Made by a program: the position numbers and the translations under genes. Below, in pieces: positions 31,997 through 40,478 of a stretch of 64,000 nucleotides of DNA. This DNA is from Cohnella kolymensis (GTDB lineage Bacteria; Bacillota; Bacilli; Paenibacillales; Paenibacillaceae). The notes under the pieces were generated by a model that worked only from the letters and a program-made list of their open reading frames with translations, did no database searches and was not told the DNA's origin. The stretch spans positions 62,001-126,000 of the forward strand of contig NZ_JXAL01000024.1 in the NCBI RefSeq assembly GCF_000829465.1, written 5' to 3'. Numbering within the stretch: the stretch's first letter is position 1; the number at the start of each line of letters is the position of its first letter.

Positions 31997-34993
31997 TTAT
32001 TTGGCCATCTGCTGCTCCAACATTTCCAGATTAATGATCGAAGGATCTTCTACGACGACATCCGCGTTGCTCAGCAGCCTAGGATCGCCGACGCCGATTG
32101 CATCCATATTCGCCGCTTTAATGGCTTCGATTCCTGCGGCGGCATCCTCGATGCCGATGCAGTTTGTCGGTTCCACATCGAGCTGTTCGGCGGCAGCCAG
32201 GAAAATCTCCGGATCCGGTTTCCCTTTGGCTAACGAATTCGGATCCACAACGACATCAAAAAACGGCTCAATTTCTAGCTTTCTAAGAACGGTCACCGCA
32301 TTCTTACTGGCGGAGGCGACCGCCATCTTGACGTTGCTCGCTCGCAGCTCTTCCAGTAACGGCCGGATTCCCGGGAGCAGGTCGTTCGGAGTAATTCGCT
32401 CAATCAACGCTTTATATTTTTCGTTTTTTTCGGCGGCAAGCACCTGCTTCTGCTCTGTCGTGAAATTGGCGGCGGATGGCCCGAGCAGGATATCCAGTGA
32501 TTCCATGCGTCCGATGCCTTTAAGCTGCTCATTCGTTTCCCGATCGAACACCACGCCCAAATCGTCAGCCAGCTCTTTCCACGCCAAGTAATGATACTCG
32601 GCTGTATCAGTTATGACCCCGTCCAAGTCGAAAATGACGGCCTCCAGCCTTTTTTTCGTAGAAATCTCTGAAGATTCACCCGGTATCAGATGAACCGTTG
32701 TGCGGCCGTGCAGGATTTCCAATGGCGCGCCGCGCAACAGCCGGTAGGTGACGTTGTCTGGCGAAACATGGATGTCAATGAGCCGTTCCCGGTAAGAAAT
32801 TTTGAACTGATAGCTATCCCAATGCTTAGGCAGCAGCGGTTTGAAATGAAGCTTGCCTTCGTAATCCCTCATTCCCCCGAAGCCATTGACAATCGACAAC
32901 CAGGAGCCTGCCATCGACGCTGTGTGCAGGCCGTCCTCCACATTGCCGTTAATATCATCCAGGTCCATGCGCACCGTTCGGATGAAGTAATCGTACGCTT
33001 TGTCCGCGAAGCCGATTTCGGCGGCCACAATGCTGTGAATACAAGGGGACAACGAGGAATCATGGGTCGTGATAGCCTCGTAATAATTGTAATTCCGGAT
33101 TTTATCCGCCAGTGAGAACCGGTGCCCCTGCAGGAACAAGGCAAGAACGACGTCCGCTTGCTTCAACACCTGGTGGCGGTAGATCACCAAAGGGTGATAG
33201 TGCAGCAAAAGCGGATACTTGTCATCAGGCGTGTTCTCAAAATCCCACTTCTCTTTCATGAGGAAGCCGTCATCTTGCTCGATAATGCCAAGCTCCTCGT
33301 TCCGGGGGATGAACATCTCACCAGCTGCGCGCCGCCATGCTTCAGGCTCTTCTTCAGACAACACGATCGCAGCGGCCAGAGCCGCAAACTCCTTCGGATG
33401 ATGCTGCTTCATCCATTCCGAGGTCCGATAAGCAAACTCCATATGGTCTTTGGCCATCACGTTCGTATATGCATTGTTGTCGACAATGGCGGTATATTCA
33501 TCCGGACCGGTCACGGCGGTGATGCAGAATTTTCCGTCGCGTGCAGGATTGTGATAACCGAGATCCGCCCAGAAGCGCGCCGTTTCAAAAAGCATTTCTG
33601 CGCCGTGTTTCGCCATGAACGAATGGTCCCCGGTTGCCTCGTAATATCTTTTTAATCCGTTAATGATGTCTGCATTGATGTGAACTTGCGCCGTTCCCGC
33701 AGGGAAAAAAGCCGAGGTCTCTTCCCCGTTGATCGTCCGCCATGGGTACAACGCGCCTTTCTGAGACATCACCTCCGCTCGCTCGCGGGCTTTGTCCAAC
33801 GTGTTGTAACGATACGCCAGCAGATCCTTGGCAATTGTCGGTGTCGTATAGATAAAGAACGGCAGCACGAAAGTTTCGGTATCCCAGAAATAGTGCCCCT
33901 CATACCCTTCGCCGGTCAGCCCTTTGGCTCCGATGTTCGTTTTACCGTCACGCCCGGTGGATTGAAGCAGCTGGTACATGTTGTAGCGTATGCCTTGTTG
34001 AAGCGCCTTGTCGCCCTCAATTTTCACATCCGTCCGGCTCCAGAAGTCGTCGAGAAAATTTTTCTGTTCCGCGAGCAGCGCGTCGTACCCTTGCTCCAAC
34101 GCTTCATCCAGAAGCTGCATCGCACGGTCGGCAAGCTCCGGCTCAGGACAGTCCTTGGAGCTGAAATAAACCATGTATTTCGTAAAATAGATCGGCTGAC
34201 CGGCAGTGACCGGAACCTGGTAGCCAACGGACGCGCTCTGTCCTTCCGTGCTGCCGATAGGCATGAATTTGCGATCGGACAGGACAGACTGCGCAGTGGC
34301 AGCGACAAGAGCGAAGCCGGTGTTTTTCGTGCGCTGCCGGATCCATGTGCGTTCCCCTTGTGTATGTACCTCCTCGGTGCGCAGTACTTGCCCGGAGAAG
34401 CCTGCTCCTACACGCGGATCGTCTGCAGCGGCCTGATTCTTTACCTCGCCGTTAATGGACGAAGTGATGGACACACTGCCTTGGAAATTGAGGGCGGTTA
34501 TTTCGCATTGAATGGCTGCGAGGTGCTTGTGTGCAAGGCACACGAACCGGCGAAAAACGATACGGACTTGTTTGCCTGTCTTGGACTCCCAATCCACTGT
34601 ACGGGTGAGCACACCCGTGCGCATATCGAGCTCTCGATTATAGGCGAGCACCTTGCCTGTATGGAGACTGAACAGCTCGCCATCCACTTCGATTCGAATG
34701 ATTCGGGTGTTCGCCACGTTGAGCATCGTTTGGCTCTGCTTGGCGTAGCCATATGCCCCTTCCGGGTATACAATCGGCTCCGAGTCATAGAAGCCGTTGA
34801 GATAAGTACCGTTCACGCCGTTCAGGACCTGCTGCTCGTCGTTCTCCTCAAAGCCGCCCCGCATGCCGATGTAGCCGTTTCCTACTGTAAATATCGTTTC
34901 GTTCCGCTGCCGGTGCTGCTCTTCGAACGATTCCTCGACTACTTGCCACTCGTCGAGCGGGTAAATCGAGGGCGGTGCCACAAAAGGTTTCAT
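31997..34993 (-). CDS. GH65 glycoside phosphorylase fused to beta-phosphoglucomutase
   Basis: One 998-aa frame encodes two enzymes. Residues 1-770 are a GH65 phosphorylase: NETIFTVGNGYIGMRGGFEE at the N-terminus, FWDTETFVLPFFIYTTPTIA, and AVTGPDEYTAIVDNNAYTNV with E499 as the expected general acid. The (alpha/alpha)6 barrel is followed by a short beta-domain. Residues about 786-998 are a HAD-type beta-phosphoglucomutase: VIFDLDGVITDTAEYHYLAW, with D789 nucleophile and D791, then GIGRMESLDILL and GIEDAAAGIEAIKAA. The pair converts an alpha-glucobiose plus phosphate to glucose and beta-glucose 1-phosphate, then to glucose 6-phosphate. Substrate choice (maltose, kojibiose, nigerose or trehalose) cannot be read. 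The fusion links two steps normally on separate genes. Confidence 0.92.
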   Translation of the reverse strand: MKPFVAPPSIYPLDEWQVVEESFEEQHRQRNETIFTVGNGYIGMRGGFEENDEQQVLNGVNGTYLNGFYDSEPIVYPEGAYGYAKQSQTMLNVANTRIIRIEVDGELFSLHTGKVLAYNRELDMRTGVLTRTVDWESKTGKQVRIVFRRFVCLAHKHLAAIQCEITALNFQGSVSITSSINGEVKNQAAADDPRVGAGFSGQVLRTEEVHTQGERTWIRQRTKNTGFALVAATAQSVLSDRKFMPIGSTEGQSASVGYQVPVTAGQPIYFTKYMVYFSSKDCPEPELADRAMQLLDEALEQGYDALLAEQKNFLDDFWSRTDVKIEGDKALQQGIRYNMYQLLQSTGRDGKTNIGAKGLTGEGYEGHYFWDTETFVLPFFIYTTPTIAKDLLAYRYNTLDKARERAEVMSQKGALYPWRTINGEETSAFFPAGTAQVHINADIINGLKRYYEATGDHSFMAKHGAEMLFETARFWADLGYHNPARDGKFCITAVTGPDEYTAIVDNNAYTNVMAKDHMEFAYRTSEWMKQHHPKEFAALAAAIVLSEEEPEAWRRAAGEMFIPRNEELGIIEQDDGFLMKEKWDFENTPDDKYPLLLHYHPLVIYRHQVLKQADVVLALFLQGHRFSLADKIRNYNYYEAITTHDSSLSPCIHSIVAAEIGFADKAYDYFIRTVRMDLDDINGNVEDGLHTASMAGSWLSIVNGFGGMRDYEGKLHFKPLLPKHWDSYQFKISYRERLIDIHVSPDNVTYRLLRGAPLEILHGRTTVHLIPGESSEISTKKRLEAVIFDLDGVITDTAEYHYLAWKELADDLGVVFDRETNEQLKGIGRMESLDILLGPSAANFTTEQKQVLAAEKNEKYKALIERITPNDLLPGIRPLLEELRASNVKMAVASASKNAVTVLRKLEIEPFFDVVVDPNSLAKGKPDPEIFLAAAEQLDVEPTNCIGIEDAAAGIEAIKAANMDAIGVGDPRLLSNADVVVEDPSIINLEMLEQQMAK

Positions 34994-35024
34994 CCTGATC
35001 CCTCTTCACGTTTTTTCTTATAGC

Positions 35025-36119
35025 TTATCCTTTAACCGAACCGCCCAATAGACCGCGAACAAAGTATTTCTGCAAACCGAAGAATACGGCGAGCGGCATC
35101 AGCATCGAAACGAACGCGGCAGCGGTCAGCAAATGCCAGTCATTGCCCCGCGTACCCACCATATCGGCGATTTTCATCGACAGCACCTGCACATCCGGCT
35201 GGTTACCGATAAAGATAAGGGCCACCAGGTAGTCGTTCCATACCCAGAGAAACTGAAAGATGCTGATCGACGCGATGGACGGCACCGATAACGGAAGAAT
35301 TAACCGTGTGAAAATGGTAAAGTTGGACGCCCCATCCATAAAAGCGGACTCGAACAGGTCTCTCGGCAGCTGGCTGATGTATGAGTACATAAAATACGTG
35401 GCGAGCGGCAGACCGAATCCGGCATGAGCAAGCCAGATCCCGAGGAAGGTTCCGTTTAAACCCAGCGCGGTATAGTCTCTCAAAATCGGAATCATAGCGA
35501 TTTGAAGCGGAACGACCAGCAGCATGATCACGATCACGAACATCGTTTTCCGGAGCGGGAAACGGAGCCACGCGAAAGCGTACGCTGCAAAAGTCGCGAT
35601 GAGGATCGGGATGATCGTGGCCGGAATGGAGACGACGAGCGTGTTTATGAACGCCTGGGACATTCCATTCCCTTTTTTGGTTTTTACCGTGCCATCGGTG
35701 TCCTTGATTTCGTAGGTCTTACCTGTAAGGACTCCCTTATAATTTTCAGCTGTAAATTCCGTATTCATTATCCATCCCGGTTCAAGGACATCAATGGTCC
35801 GTGCGCGTCGGTTCTGCCACATGAATGTCGTACCGTCGGCAGACTTCACACCCTCCCGAAGTTGATCGTCGCTGAAAGTTTGACCGTTTACTTCGATCGG
35901 CTGCCTCAGGTCGGTATCCTTCGGAAGCTGAATTTGGTCCTTGGCCACATTCTCCTTATGCGGCAGCACCGTCCACCAGCCGGTCTTGAGAATTTCTGTA
36001 GCCGGCCGGAAGGACGAGACAAACAATCCGACGGTGGGAATCAGCCAGATCAGACAAATGACGGCCAGTACAACGTTCACAACGGTTTTGGATCCGGCTC
36101 TACTTGATCTGCGTCTCAT
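35025..36119 (-). CDS. Sugar ABC permease, MalG/AglG-like
   Basis: The ATG overlaps the stop of the upstream permease gene (TGATG), so I start at 36119 (364 aa). Six helices are expected; the first is AVICLIWLIPTVGLFVSSFR. An extra extracellular loop of about 100 residues (QTFSDDQLREGVKSADGTTF, then EPGWIMNTEFTAENYKGVLT) precedes the core, as in alpha-glucoside permeases of the AglG type. The EAA motif reads LFESAFMDGASNFTIFTRLI, LPLSVPSIAS. It forms the membrane channel with the next-upstream permease. No ATPase gene is in the operon; a shared MsmX/UgpC-type ATPase is the usual partner (inference). Confidence 0.88.
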   Translation of the reverse strand: MRRRSSRAGSKTVVNVVLAVICLIWLIPTVGLFVSSFRPATEILKTGWWTVLPHKENVAKDQIQLPKDTDLRQPIEVNGQTFSDDQLREGVKSADGTTFMWQNRRARTIDVLEPGWIMNTEFTAENYKGVLTGKTYEIKDTDGTVKTKKGNGMSQAFINTLVVSIPATIIPILIATFAAYAFAWLRFPLRKTMFVIVIMLLVVPLQIAMIPILRDYTALGLNGTFLGIWLAHAGFGLPLATYFMYSYISQLPRDLFESAFMDGASNFTIFTRLILPLSVPSIASISIFQFLWVWNDYLVALIFIGNQPDVQVLSMKIADMVGTRGNDWHLLTAAAFVSMLMPLAVFFGLQKYFVRGLLGGSVKG

Positions 36120-37201
36120 CAAAATCCCCCCTGTTTGCGAATCTGCCTCAAATTAAATACGATGACGGGAATGACGGCGATGAGCAGAATCATAGCGAGC
36201 GTGGATCCGTAACCATTGTTCTGGTACATGAAAAGCTGACGATAGAACTGCGTTGCCACAACATCCGTGTTATACTGACCGCCCGTCATAATCATAACAA
36301 CATCGAAAATTTTAAGCGTAAATACAACGATCGTTGTCGACACGGACAAAATGGTGGTCATGATGAACGGGATGATAATGCGAAAGAAAATTCGAATTTC
36401 CCCCGCGCCATCGACCCTGGCGGCCTCCAGAATATCGTCCGGCACCCCTTTGAGAGCGGCTGAAAATATAACCATGGCAAAACCGGTTTGCATCCAAATC
36501 AGAATGGCGATCAGAAATAAGTTATTCCACGGCTGCGTCATGCTTGTCCAGGCTTGAGGTTCTCCGCCCAAGGCAACTACAATGGCGTTCAGCAGACCGA
36601 CTTGTTCGTCTCCGGGTTGATAATAGTAAATAAATTTCCAGATTACTCCGGCAGCGACAAAAGAGATGGCCATCGGCAAAAAGATAATCACTTTAGCGGT
36701 TCGCTCGAAGCTGCTTCGATCAGCCAGAACGGCGATCAACAAGCCGAGCACGATGCAGGCGGTAGCTCCAAATACTACCCAAAGCAGGTTATTGCGCAGT
36801 GCCGTGATAAGAAGCCGGTCGGTAAAAACCGCGGCGTAGTTGGCGAATCCGACGAATTCGGTAGATGCTGCATTCTGAAAACTCATAATGAGCGTCCGGA
36901 CTGTTGGAATGAGCAGCAGCCAGCTCAAGAGCAGAAATGCCGGACCTACGAAAAGAAACGGCTGAATGCGTCTCCTCCATACATCCGAATATAGTTCGAC
37001 AACCCAGTTCAAAGACCAGTACATAAAATACACTCCGAATACGCCCCATAGAATGGCGAGCACGGCATAAACAATGGAATTCAATTCGCTGTCCCGAAGA
37101 AATATGAAGATCCCCGTATGACCCGCAACGTTAATCGCCGGCACCAATATACTAAATAGTATTTTGAGGACCGTACTCTGTTTGGCAGCGGAGGCAATCA
37201 T
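36119..37201 (-). CDS. Sugar ABC permease, MalF/AglF-like
   Basis: I chose ATG at 37201 (GGAG ten bases upstream); a longer frame to 37288 would run into the intra-operon terminator. The 360-aa protein has two extra N-terminal helices (FSILVPAINVAGHTGIFIFL, YAVLAILWGVFGVYFMYW) before the six-helix core starting PFLFVGPAFLLLSWLLLIPT. The EAA loop is DILEAARVDGAGEIRIFFRI, IIPFIMTT. It pairs with the MalG-like subunit whose start overlaps its stop. Confidence 0.88.
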   Translation of the reverse strand: MIASAAKQSTVLKILFSILVPAINVAGHTGIFIFLRDSELNSIVYAVLAILWGVFGVYFMYWSLNWVVELYSDVWRRRIQPFLFVGPAFLLLSWLLLIPTVRTLIMSFQNAASTEFVGFANYAAVFTDRLLITALRNNLLWVVFGATACIVLGLLIAVLADRSSFERTAKVIIFLPMAISFVAAGVIWKFIYYYQPGDEQVGLLNAIVVALGGEPQAWTSMTQPWNNLFLIAILIWMQTGFAMVIFSAALKGVPDDILEAARVDGAGEIRIFFRIIIPFIMTTILSVSTTIVVFTLKIFDVVMIMTGGQYNTDVVATQFYRQLFMYQNNGYGSTLAMILLIAVIPVIVFNLRQIRKQGGF

Positions 37202-37231
37202 CGTGTCCCACTCTCCTTCCATAAAAAAAAC

Positions 37232-37266
37232 CGGAGGGCAGCAGCCGTTGCCCGGGTTGCCCTCCG
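37232..37266 (-). terminator. Intra-operon terminator between binding protein and permease genes
   Basis: CGGAGGGCA (37232-37240) pairs with TGCCCTCCG (37258-37266), with GC-rich inner pairing, and the minus strand continues GGTTTTTTTT. Partial termination here would keep binding protein in excess over permeases, a common arrangement in sugar ABC operons. Confidence 0.85.
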
Positions 37267-37300
37267 TCTTCGTGTTTGCTAATCGCATCCCTGTTATCTC

Positions 37301-38716
37301 TTACTTCGGCCAACCTTTTTGGATCTCAGCGAGCGCTGTATCCAAGTCAACTGTGCCGCTTACGTAGTCCGTCATACCTTTCCAGAATGTTCCGGCTCCA
37401 ACGGCGCCAGGCATCAGGTCCGAACCGTCAAAACGGATTGTCGTAGCATTCTTGACCAATTCTGCCATGCGGCGCTCAACATCTGTCGTGTACCAGGACG
37501 GGTCTGCATCGTTCATAGGAGCGATTACGCCGCCGGACTGGATCCAAGTTTTGATGGATTCGCCCGTGGTGAAGAACTCCATTACAGCCCGTACTTCAGG
37601 ACGGTCGTTAAACATTGCATAGATGTCGCCTGCAACCAGTGCCGGTTGACCGTATGCCGGATCGATCGGCGGCAATGGGAACCAATCGTAATCTTCGCCT
37701 GCTTTCAATCCTTGCGGGAAGAATGTGGTGATGAAGCTTGCTTGACGGTGCAGCCAAGCTTTCGGAGGATTTTCGAACATGACCTTCGGTGTATCACCAA
37801 ATGCTGTGGATACGATGGATTTCGTGCCGCCGTATACATAATCTTTGTTCAACCAAATTTCAGCCATCTTCTCGGCTGCTTTTTTGACGACCGGATCCGT
37901 GAATGGAAGCTCGCCTTTTACCCATTTGTCGTAGTTTTCCGGAGTCGTCGTACGGAGCATGATATCTTCCATCCAGTCGGTAGCCGGCCAACCGGTTGCC
38001 GTACCACTTTCGATTCCGATCGCCCAAGCCGGATCGCCGTCTTTAGCGATTTGCTCGGTCAGCGCCATCATTTCGTCCCATGTTTTCGGAACGGTGTAGC
38101 CGGCTTCCTCGAACGCTTTTTTCGGATACCACACAAGGCTCTTCACGCTGCTGCGAGCCCAGACTCCGGCCATAATCGGGCCGTTAGGACCTTGCATCGA
38201 GGCCATGTCGAGCCAGCTCTGATTGTATTTTTCTTTCATTTTGTCGGCGCTAATGAAGCTCGAGACATCGATGACTTTCCCTTTTTGAACGAGGTTGTTC
38301 AGAAGGCCCGGCTGCGGGAAGTCGGCGATGTCCGGCGCGTTGCCGCCTTCTACGCGAACGGATACCGTAGCTTCGAACTCTTTGGAGCCTTCATACTTAA
38401 TATCGATTCCGGATTTCTGTTCGAAGTCTTTGATTGCTTCTTCGAATTTCACTTGGTCGGCATCGGTGAAAGGACCGAACATCGTTACTGTCGTTCCTTT
38501 GTACTTGCCGGCCAGCGCTTCCTCCAACGCGCTGCCGCTTGCCGGTGCGCTGCTGCTCGGAGCAGGAGTGCTGGCACTCGCTGATGGAGTTGGAGAAGGC
38601 TCGCTTGAGCTCGAAGGAGAGCTCTCGGCGTTGTTCTTACCGCATGCGGAGATGATTAAGGCGAATACCAGAATAAGTACCGTAACCAGACTGCTCGTTT
38701 TATTCATTTTTTTCAA
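37301..38716 (-). CDS. Sugar ABC transporter substrate-binding lipoprotein
   Basis: The 471-aa protein starts at TTG 38716 (AAGGGG nine bases upstream; ATG three codons later is possible). A lipoprotein signal MNKTSSLVTVLILVFALIIS ends in lipobox ISAC, followed by a Ser/Pro/Ala-rich linker. The mature part is a family 1 solute-binding fold: TVTMFGPFTDADQVKFEEAI, then GGNAPDIADFPQPGLLNNLV and the late PLPPIDPAYGQPALVAGDIY. Relatives include alpha-glucoside-binding AglE. It captures the sugar outside the membrane and delivers it to the two downstream permeases. Upstream are a cre-like site and a hairpin array. Confidence 0.88.
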   Translation of the reverse strand: MKKMNKTSSLVTVLILVFALIISACGKNNAESSPSSSSEPSPTPSASASTPAPSSSAPASGSALEEALAGKYKGTTVTMFGPFTDADQVKFEEAIKDFEQKSGIDIKYEGSKEFEATVSVRVEGGNAPDIADFPQPGLLNNLVQKGKVIDVSSFISADKMKEKYNQSWLDMASMQGPNGPIMAGVWARSSVKSLVWYPKKAFEEAGYTVPKTWDEMMALTEQIAKDGDPAWAIGIESGTATGWPATDWMEDIMLRTTTPENYDKWVKGELPFTDPVVKKAAEKMAEIWLNKDYVYGGTKSIVSTAFGDTPKVMFENPPKAWLHRQASFITTFFPQGLKAGEDYDWFPLPPIDPAYGQPALVAGDIYAMFNDRPEVRAVMEFFTTGESIKTWIQSGGVIAPMNDADPSWYTTDVERRMAELVKNATTIRFDGSDLMPGAVGAGTFWKGMTDYVSGTVDLDTALAEIQKGWPK

Positions 38717-38763
38717 TCGATTCAGCCCCTTTGATAAAATGTTGTTTTCTCACTCTCTTGCTA

Positions 38764-38777
38764 TGCATCCGCTTACA
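38764..38777 (-). promoter_or_regulatory. cre/LacI-like operator upstream of the binding-protein gene
   Basis: On the minus strand TGTAAGCGGATGCA matches the CcpA cre consensus (TGWAARCGYTWNCW) at 12 of 14 positions. The 12-mer TTATGTAAGCGG is shared exactly with the region upstream of the lacI-type gene (40380-40391), which suggests common control by CcpA or by that LacI protein. Confidence 0.55.
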
Positions 38778-38865
38778 TAACTCCGAAATGATTCCCGAAC
38801 TTCACCTCCTCTAATGAATGTAAAGTTACACCCGTACTAAGTCGTCCCGCCTCGCGTGGCGGTTA

Positions 38866-39262
38866 AACCGTCTTACACGAGCGGATCCGCTTGCCAACTC
38901 TTCTGTTTCTCTGTGCGCGCATCGCATGGTGGGTTTACTGGAACATCCACACTTTTGTGTTACTGCTCGGGCTGTAAGGCGGCTAAGCCGTCTTACAGAA
39001 GATATTTCTCCGGCGGCTCCTGCTGCAAGGCGGCTAAACCGTCTTACACGAGCAGATCCGCTTGTCAATTGTGCTGTAAGGCGGCTAAGCCGTCTTACAC
39101 GAGCGGAACCGCTTGCCAGTTTGTGCTGTAGGGCCGGCAACCGGACTTACACGCCTAAAGCTTCCTTCTACTTTGTGCTCTAAGGCAGCAAACCGGCCTT
39201 ACACGCCGAAAGCGTCCTGCTACTCTGTGCTGCAAGGCCGGTAACCGGCCTTACCGGGCCGC
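38866..39262. repeat. Array of about seven hairpin units, 51-52 bp period
   Basis: Units follow the pattern GCTGTAAGGCGGCTAAGCCG then TCTTACACGAGCGGATCCGC, about 51-52 bases apart from 38971 onward, with one more distant copy at 38868. Each unit has a palindrome (GTAAGGCGGCT/AGCCGTCTTAC) and most have a second one (AGCGGATCCGCT or ACGCCGAAAGCGT). The last three units diverge to GGCCGG-type cores (GGCCGGTAACCGGCC). The array fills the gap between the LacI-type gene and the binding-protein gene. It does not encode a protein I believe in; frames across it give repeated SGSARVRR-type peptides. Confidence 0.85.
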
Positions 39263-39289
39263 CCGCGCGTTGCATCAACCAATCGCCTA

Positions 39290-39303
39290 TGAAAAGCTTT
39301 TCA
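39290..39303. promoter_or_regulatory. Perfect 14-bp palindrome TGAAAAGCTTTTCA
   Basis: It lies just beyond the stop of the LacI-type gene and before the hairpin array. It differs by one base from TGAAAACCTTTTCA at 40349-40362 near the lacI start. Both resemble LacI-family operators, so the local LacI protein is the best candidate to bind both. Confidence 0.5.
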
Positions 39304-39314
39304 CAGATCGCAAA

Positions 39315-40328
39315 TTAACGATTGAGCCTGCGGGTTGATGCCCTTTCAATCACTTCATGGGGCAGATACTCTCGCAATACCGGATCTTCTTGTTGTTCAA
39401 TGATCGCATTGAGCTTTTCCACTGACCGGTAGCCGATCTCGTACGTGGGCTGTGCGACTGTGGTGAGTTTGGGTACCGTGAGCTTCGCAAGCCTGATGTT
39501 ATCGAAGCCGATGACGGATATTTGTTCCGGAACCTTGATGCCTTGCTCGTTCAAGTAGCAGAGCAGACCGATCGCAAGCTCGTCGGAGACTGTGAATACT
39601 GCGCTCAAATCCGGACATTTCGATAACAAGGTGGAGGCTGCTGCGTCCGGCGTCTCGTAAGTCCAGCCTTCCACAAACACGACGTTGTCCTTACACTCTT
39701 CAAGATCATGCTCTCGCAGCGCCCTTACGAACCCGTGGTATCGGGTCCATCCGGCAATCCCGTCGGTTAACTCAAAAGCGATCATACCGATCTTGCGGTG
39801 TCCCGAATCGATCAGAAACTTAACAGCGTCATATGCCGCCTGTTCGTCGTTGATTTTCACAGATGGCAGATCGTATTCCATCGAATGAGTCGACACAAGG
39901 ACAATAGGCATGCGAAGGCGCTGCAATTCATGATAATAATCCGGAAACACGGGATCGCTGGTGTACAGAATGCCGTCAATCTGCTTCTCGTAGAAATTGT
40001 TCAGGTAGGAAAATAAGCGTTTCTTGTCGCGGTCGGTGTTGCAAATGATGAGGCTGTATCCGAGCTTCTTCGAGGCATCCTCCATTCCGCGGATGATGTC
40101 CGCATAATATGGATTCCGAATATCCGGGATGATAACGCCAATGGTGTTGGTTTTCTTGTAAATTAATCCTCGTGCCAATGCATTAGGTTTGTATTTCAGC
40201 TTGTCGATGGCATCGAGAACACGGACCTTCTTGCTCTCCACTACCGAATCGGGGGAATTCATTACGCGGGAAACCGTGCTGATCGAGACGTTAGCCAGCT
40301 TGGCAACATCTTTAATTGTTGGTTTCAT
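39315..40328 (-). CDS. LacI-family transcriptional regulator
   Basis: The 337-aa repressor has the DNA-binding headpiece TIKDVAKLANVSISTVSRVM and hinge YKPNALARGL, then the periplasmic-binding-like core with TNTIGVIIPDIRNPYYADII, CNTDRDKKR and SVIGFDNIRLAKLTVPKLTT. It presumably controls the downstream alpha-glucoside genes and itself; the inducer is unknown. Two 14-bp near-identical palindromes flank the gene, and a cre-like site lies upstream, pointing to autoregulation and carbon-catabolite control. Confidence 0.92.
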   Translation of the reverse strand: MKPTIKDVAKLANVSISTVSRVMNSPDSVVESKKVRVLDAIDKLKYKPNALARGLIYKKTNTIGVIIPDIRNPYYADIIRGMEDASKKLGYSLIICNTDRDKKRLFSYLNNFYEKQIDGILYTSDPVFPDYYHELQRLRMPIVLVSTHSMEYDLPSVKINDEQAAYDAVKFLIDSGHRKIGMIAFELTDGIAGWTRYHGFVRALREHDLEECKDNVVFVEGWTYETPDAAASTLLSKCPDLSAVFTVSDELAIGLLCYLNEQGIKVPEQISVIGFDNIRLAKLTVPKLTTVAQPTYEIGYRSVEKLNAIIEQQEDPVLREYLPHEVIERASTRRLNR

Positions 40329-40348
40329 TTGTTGTGGACCTTTCTTTT

Positions 40349-40390
40349 TGAAAACCTTTTCATAATCTTACCAATATGGTACCGCTTACA
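40349..40390 (-). promoter_or_regulatory. lacI promoter region with operator and cre-like sites
   Basis: TGAAAACCTTTTCA (40349-40362) is a 14-bp dyad close to the one beyond the gene's end. Farther up, TGTAAGCGGTACCA on the minus strand (40390-40377) matches the cre consensus at 13 of 14. Both lie within 65 bases of the start codon, positions suited to repression. Confidence 0.55.
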
Positions 40391-40478
40391 TAAATCGGTG
40401 TCAATAGCGCTTTATCAAAAAACAGTCCCGCGGCAGAATCTGGTTCATTCTGTGCGGGACTGCATGTTTATTAAGAAG

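Noticed and set aside
33680-35023. 447-codon plus-strand frame opposite the GH65 gene
   Set aside because: It is the complement of a clearly identified enzyme gene, with no ribosome site or recognisable domain.
37319-38584. 421-codon plus-strand frame opposite the binding-protein gene
   Set aside because: An antisense shadow of a well-supported lipoprotein gene; composition is unlike a real protein.
38826-39183. Frames encoding repeated SGSARVRR-type or KAAKPSY-type peptides
   Set aside because: They are translations of the hairpin array on either strand, without ribosome sites.
38866-39262. CRISPR-like array of palindromic repeats with regular spacing
   Set aside because: The stretches between palindromes are themselves similar from unit to unit, the repeats drift, and no cas genes are in the window.
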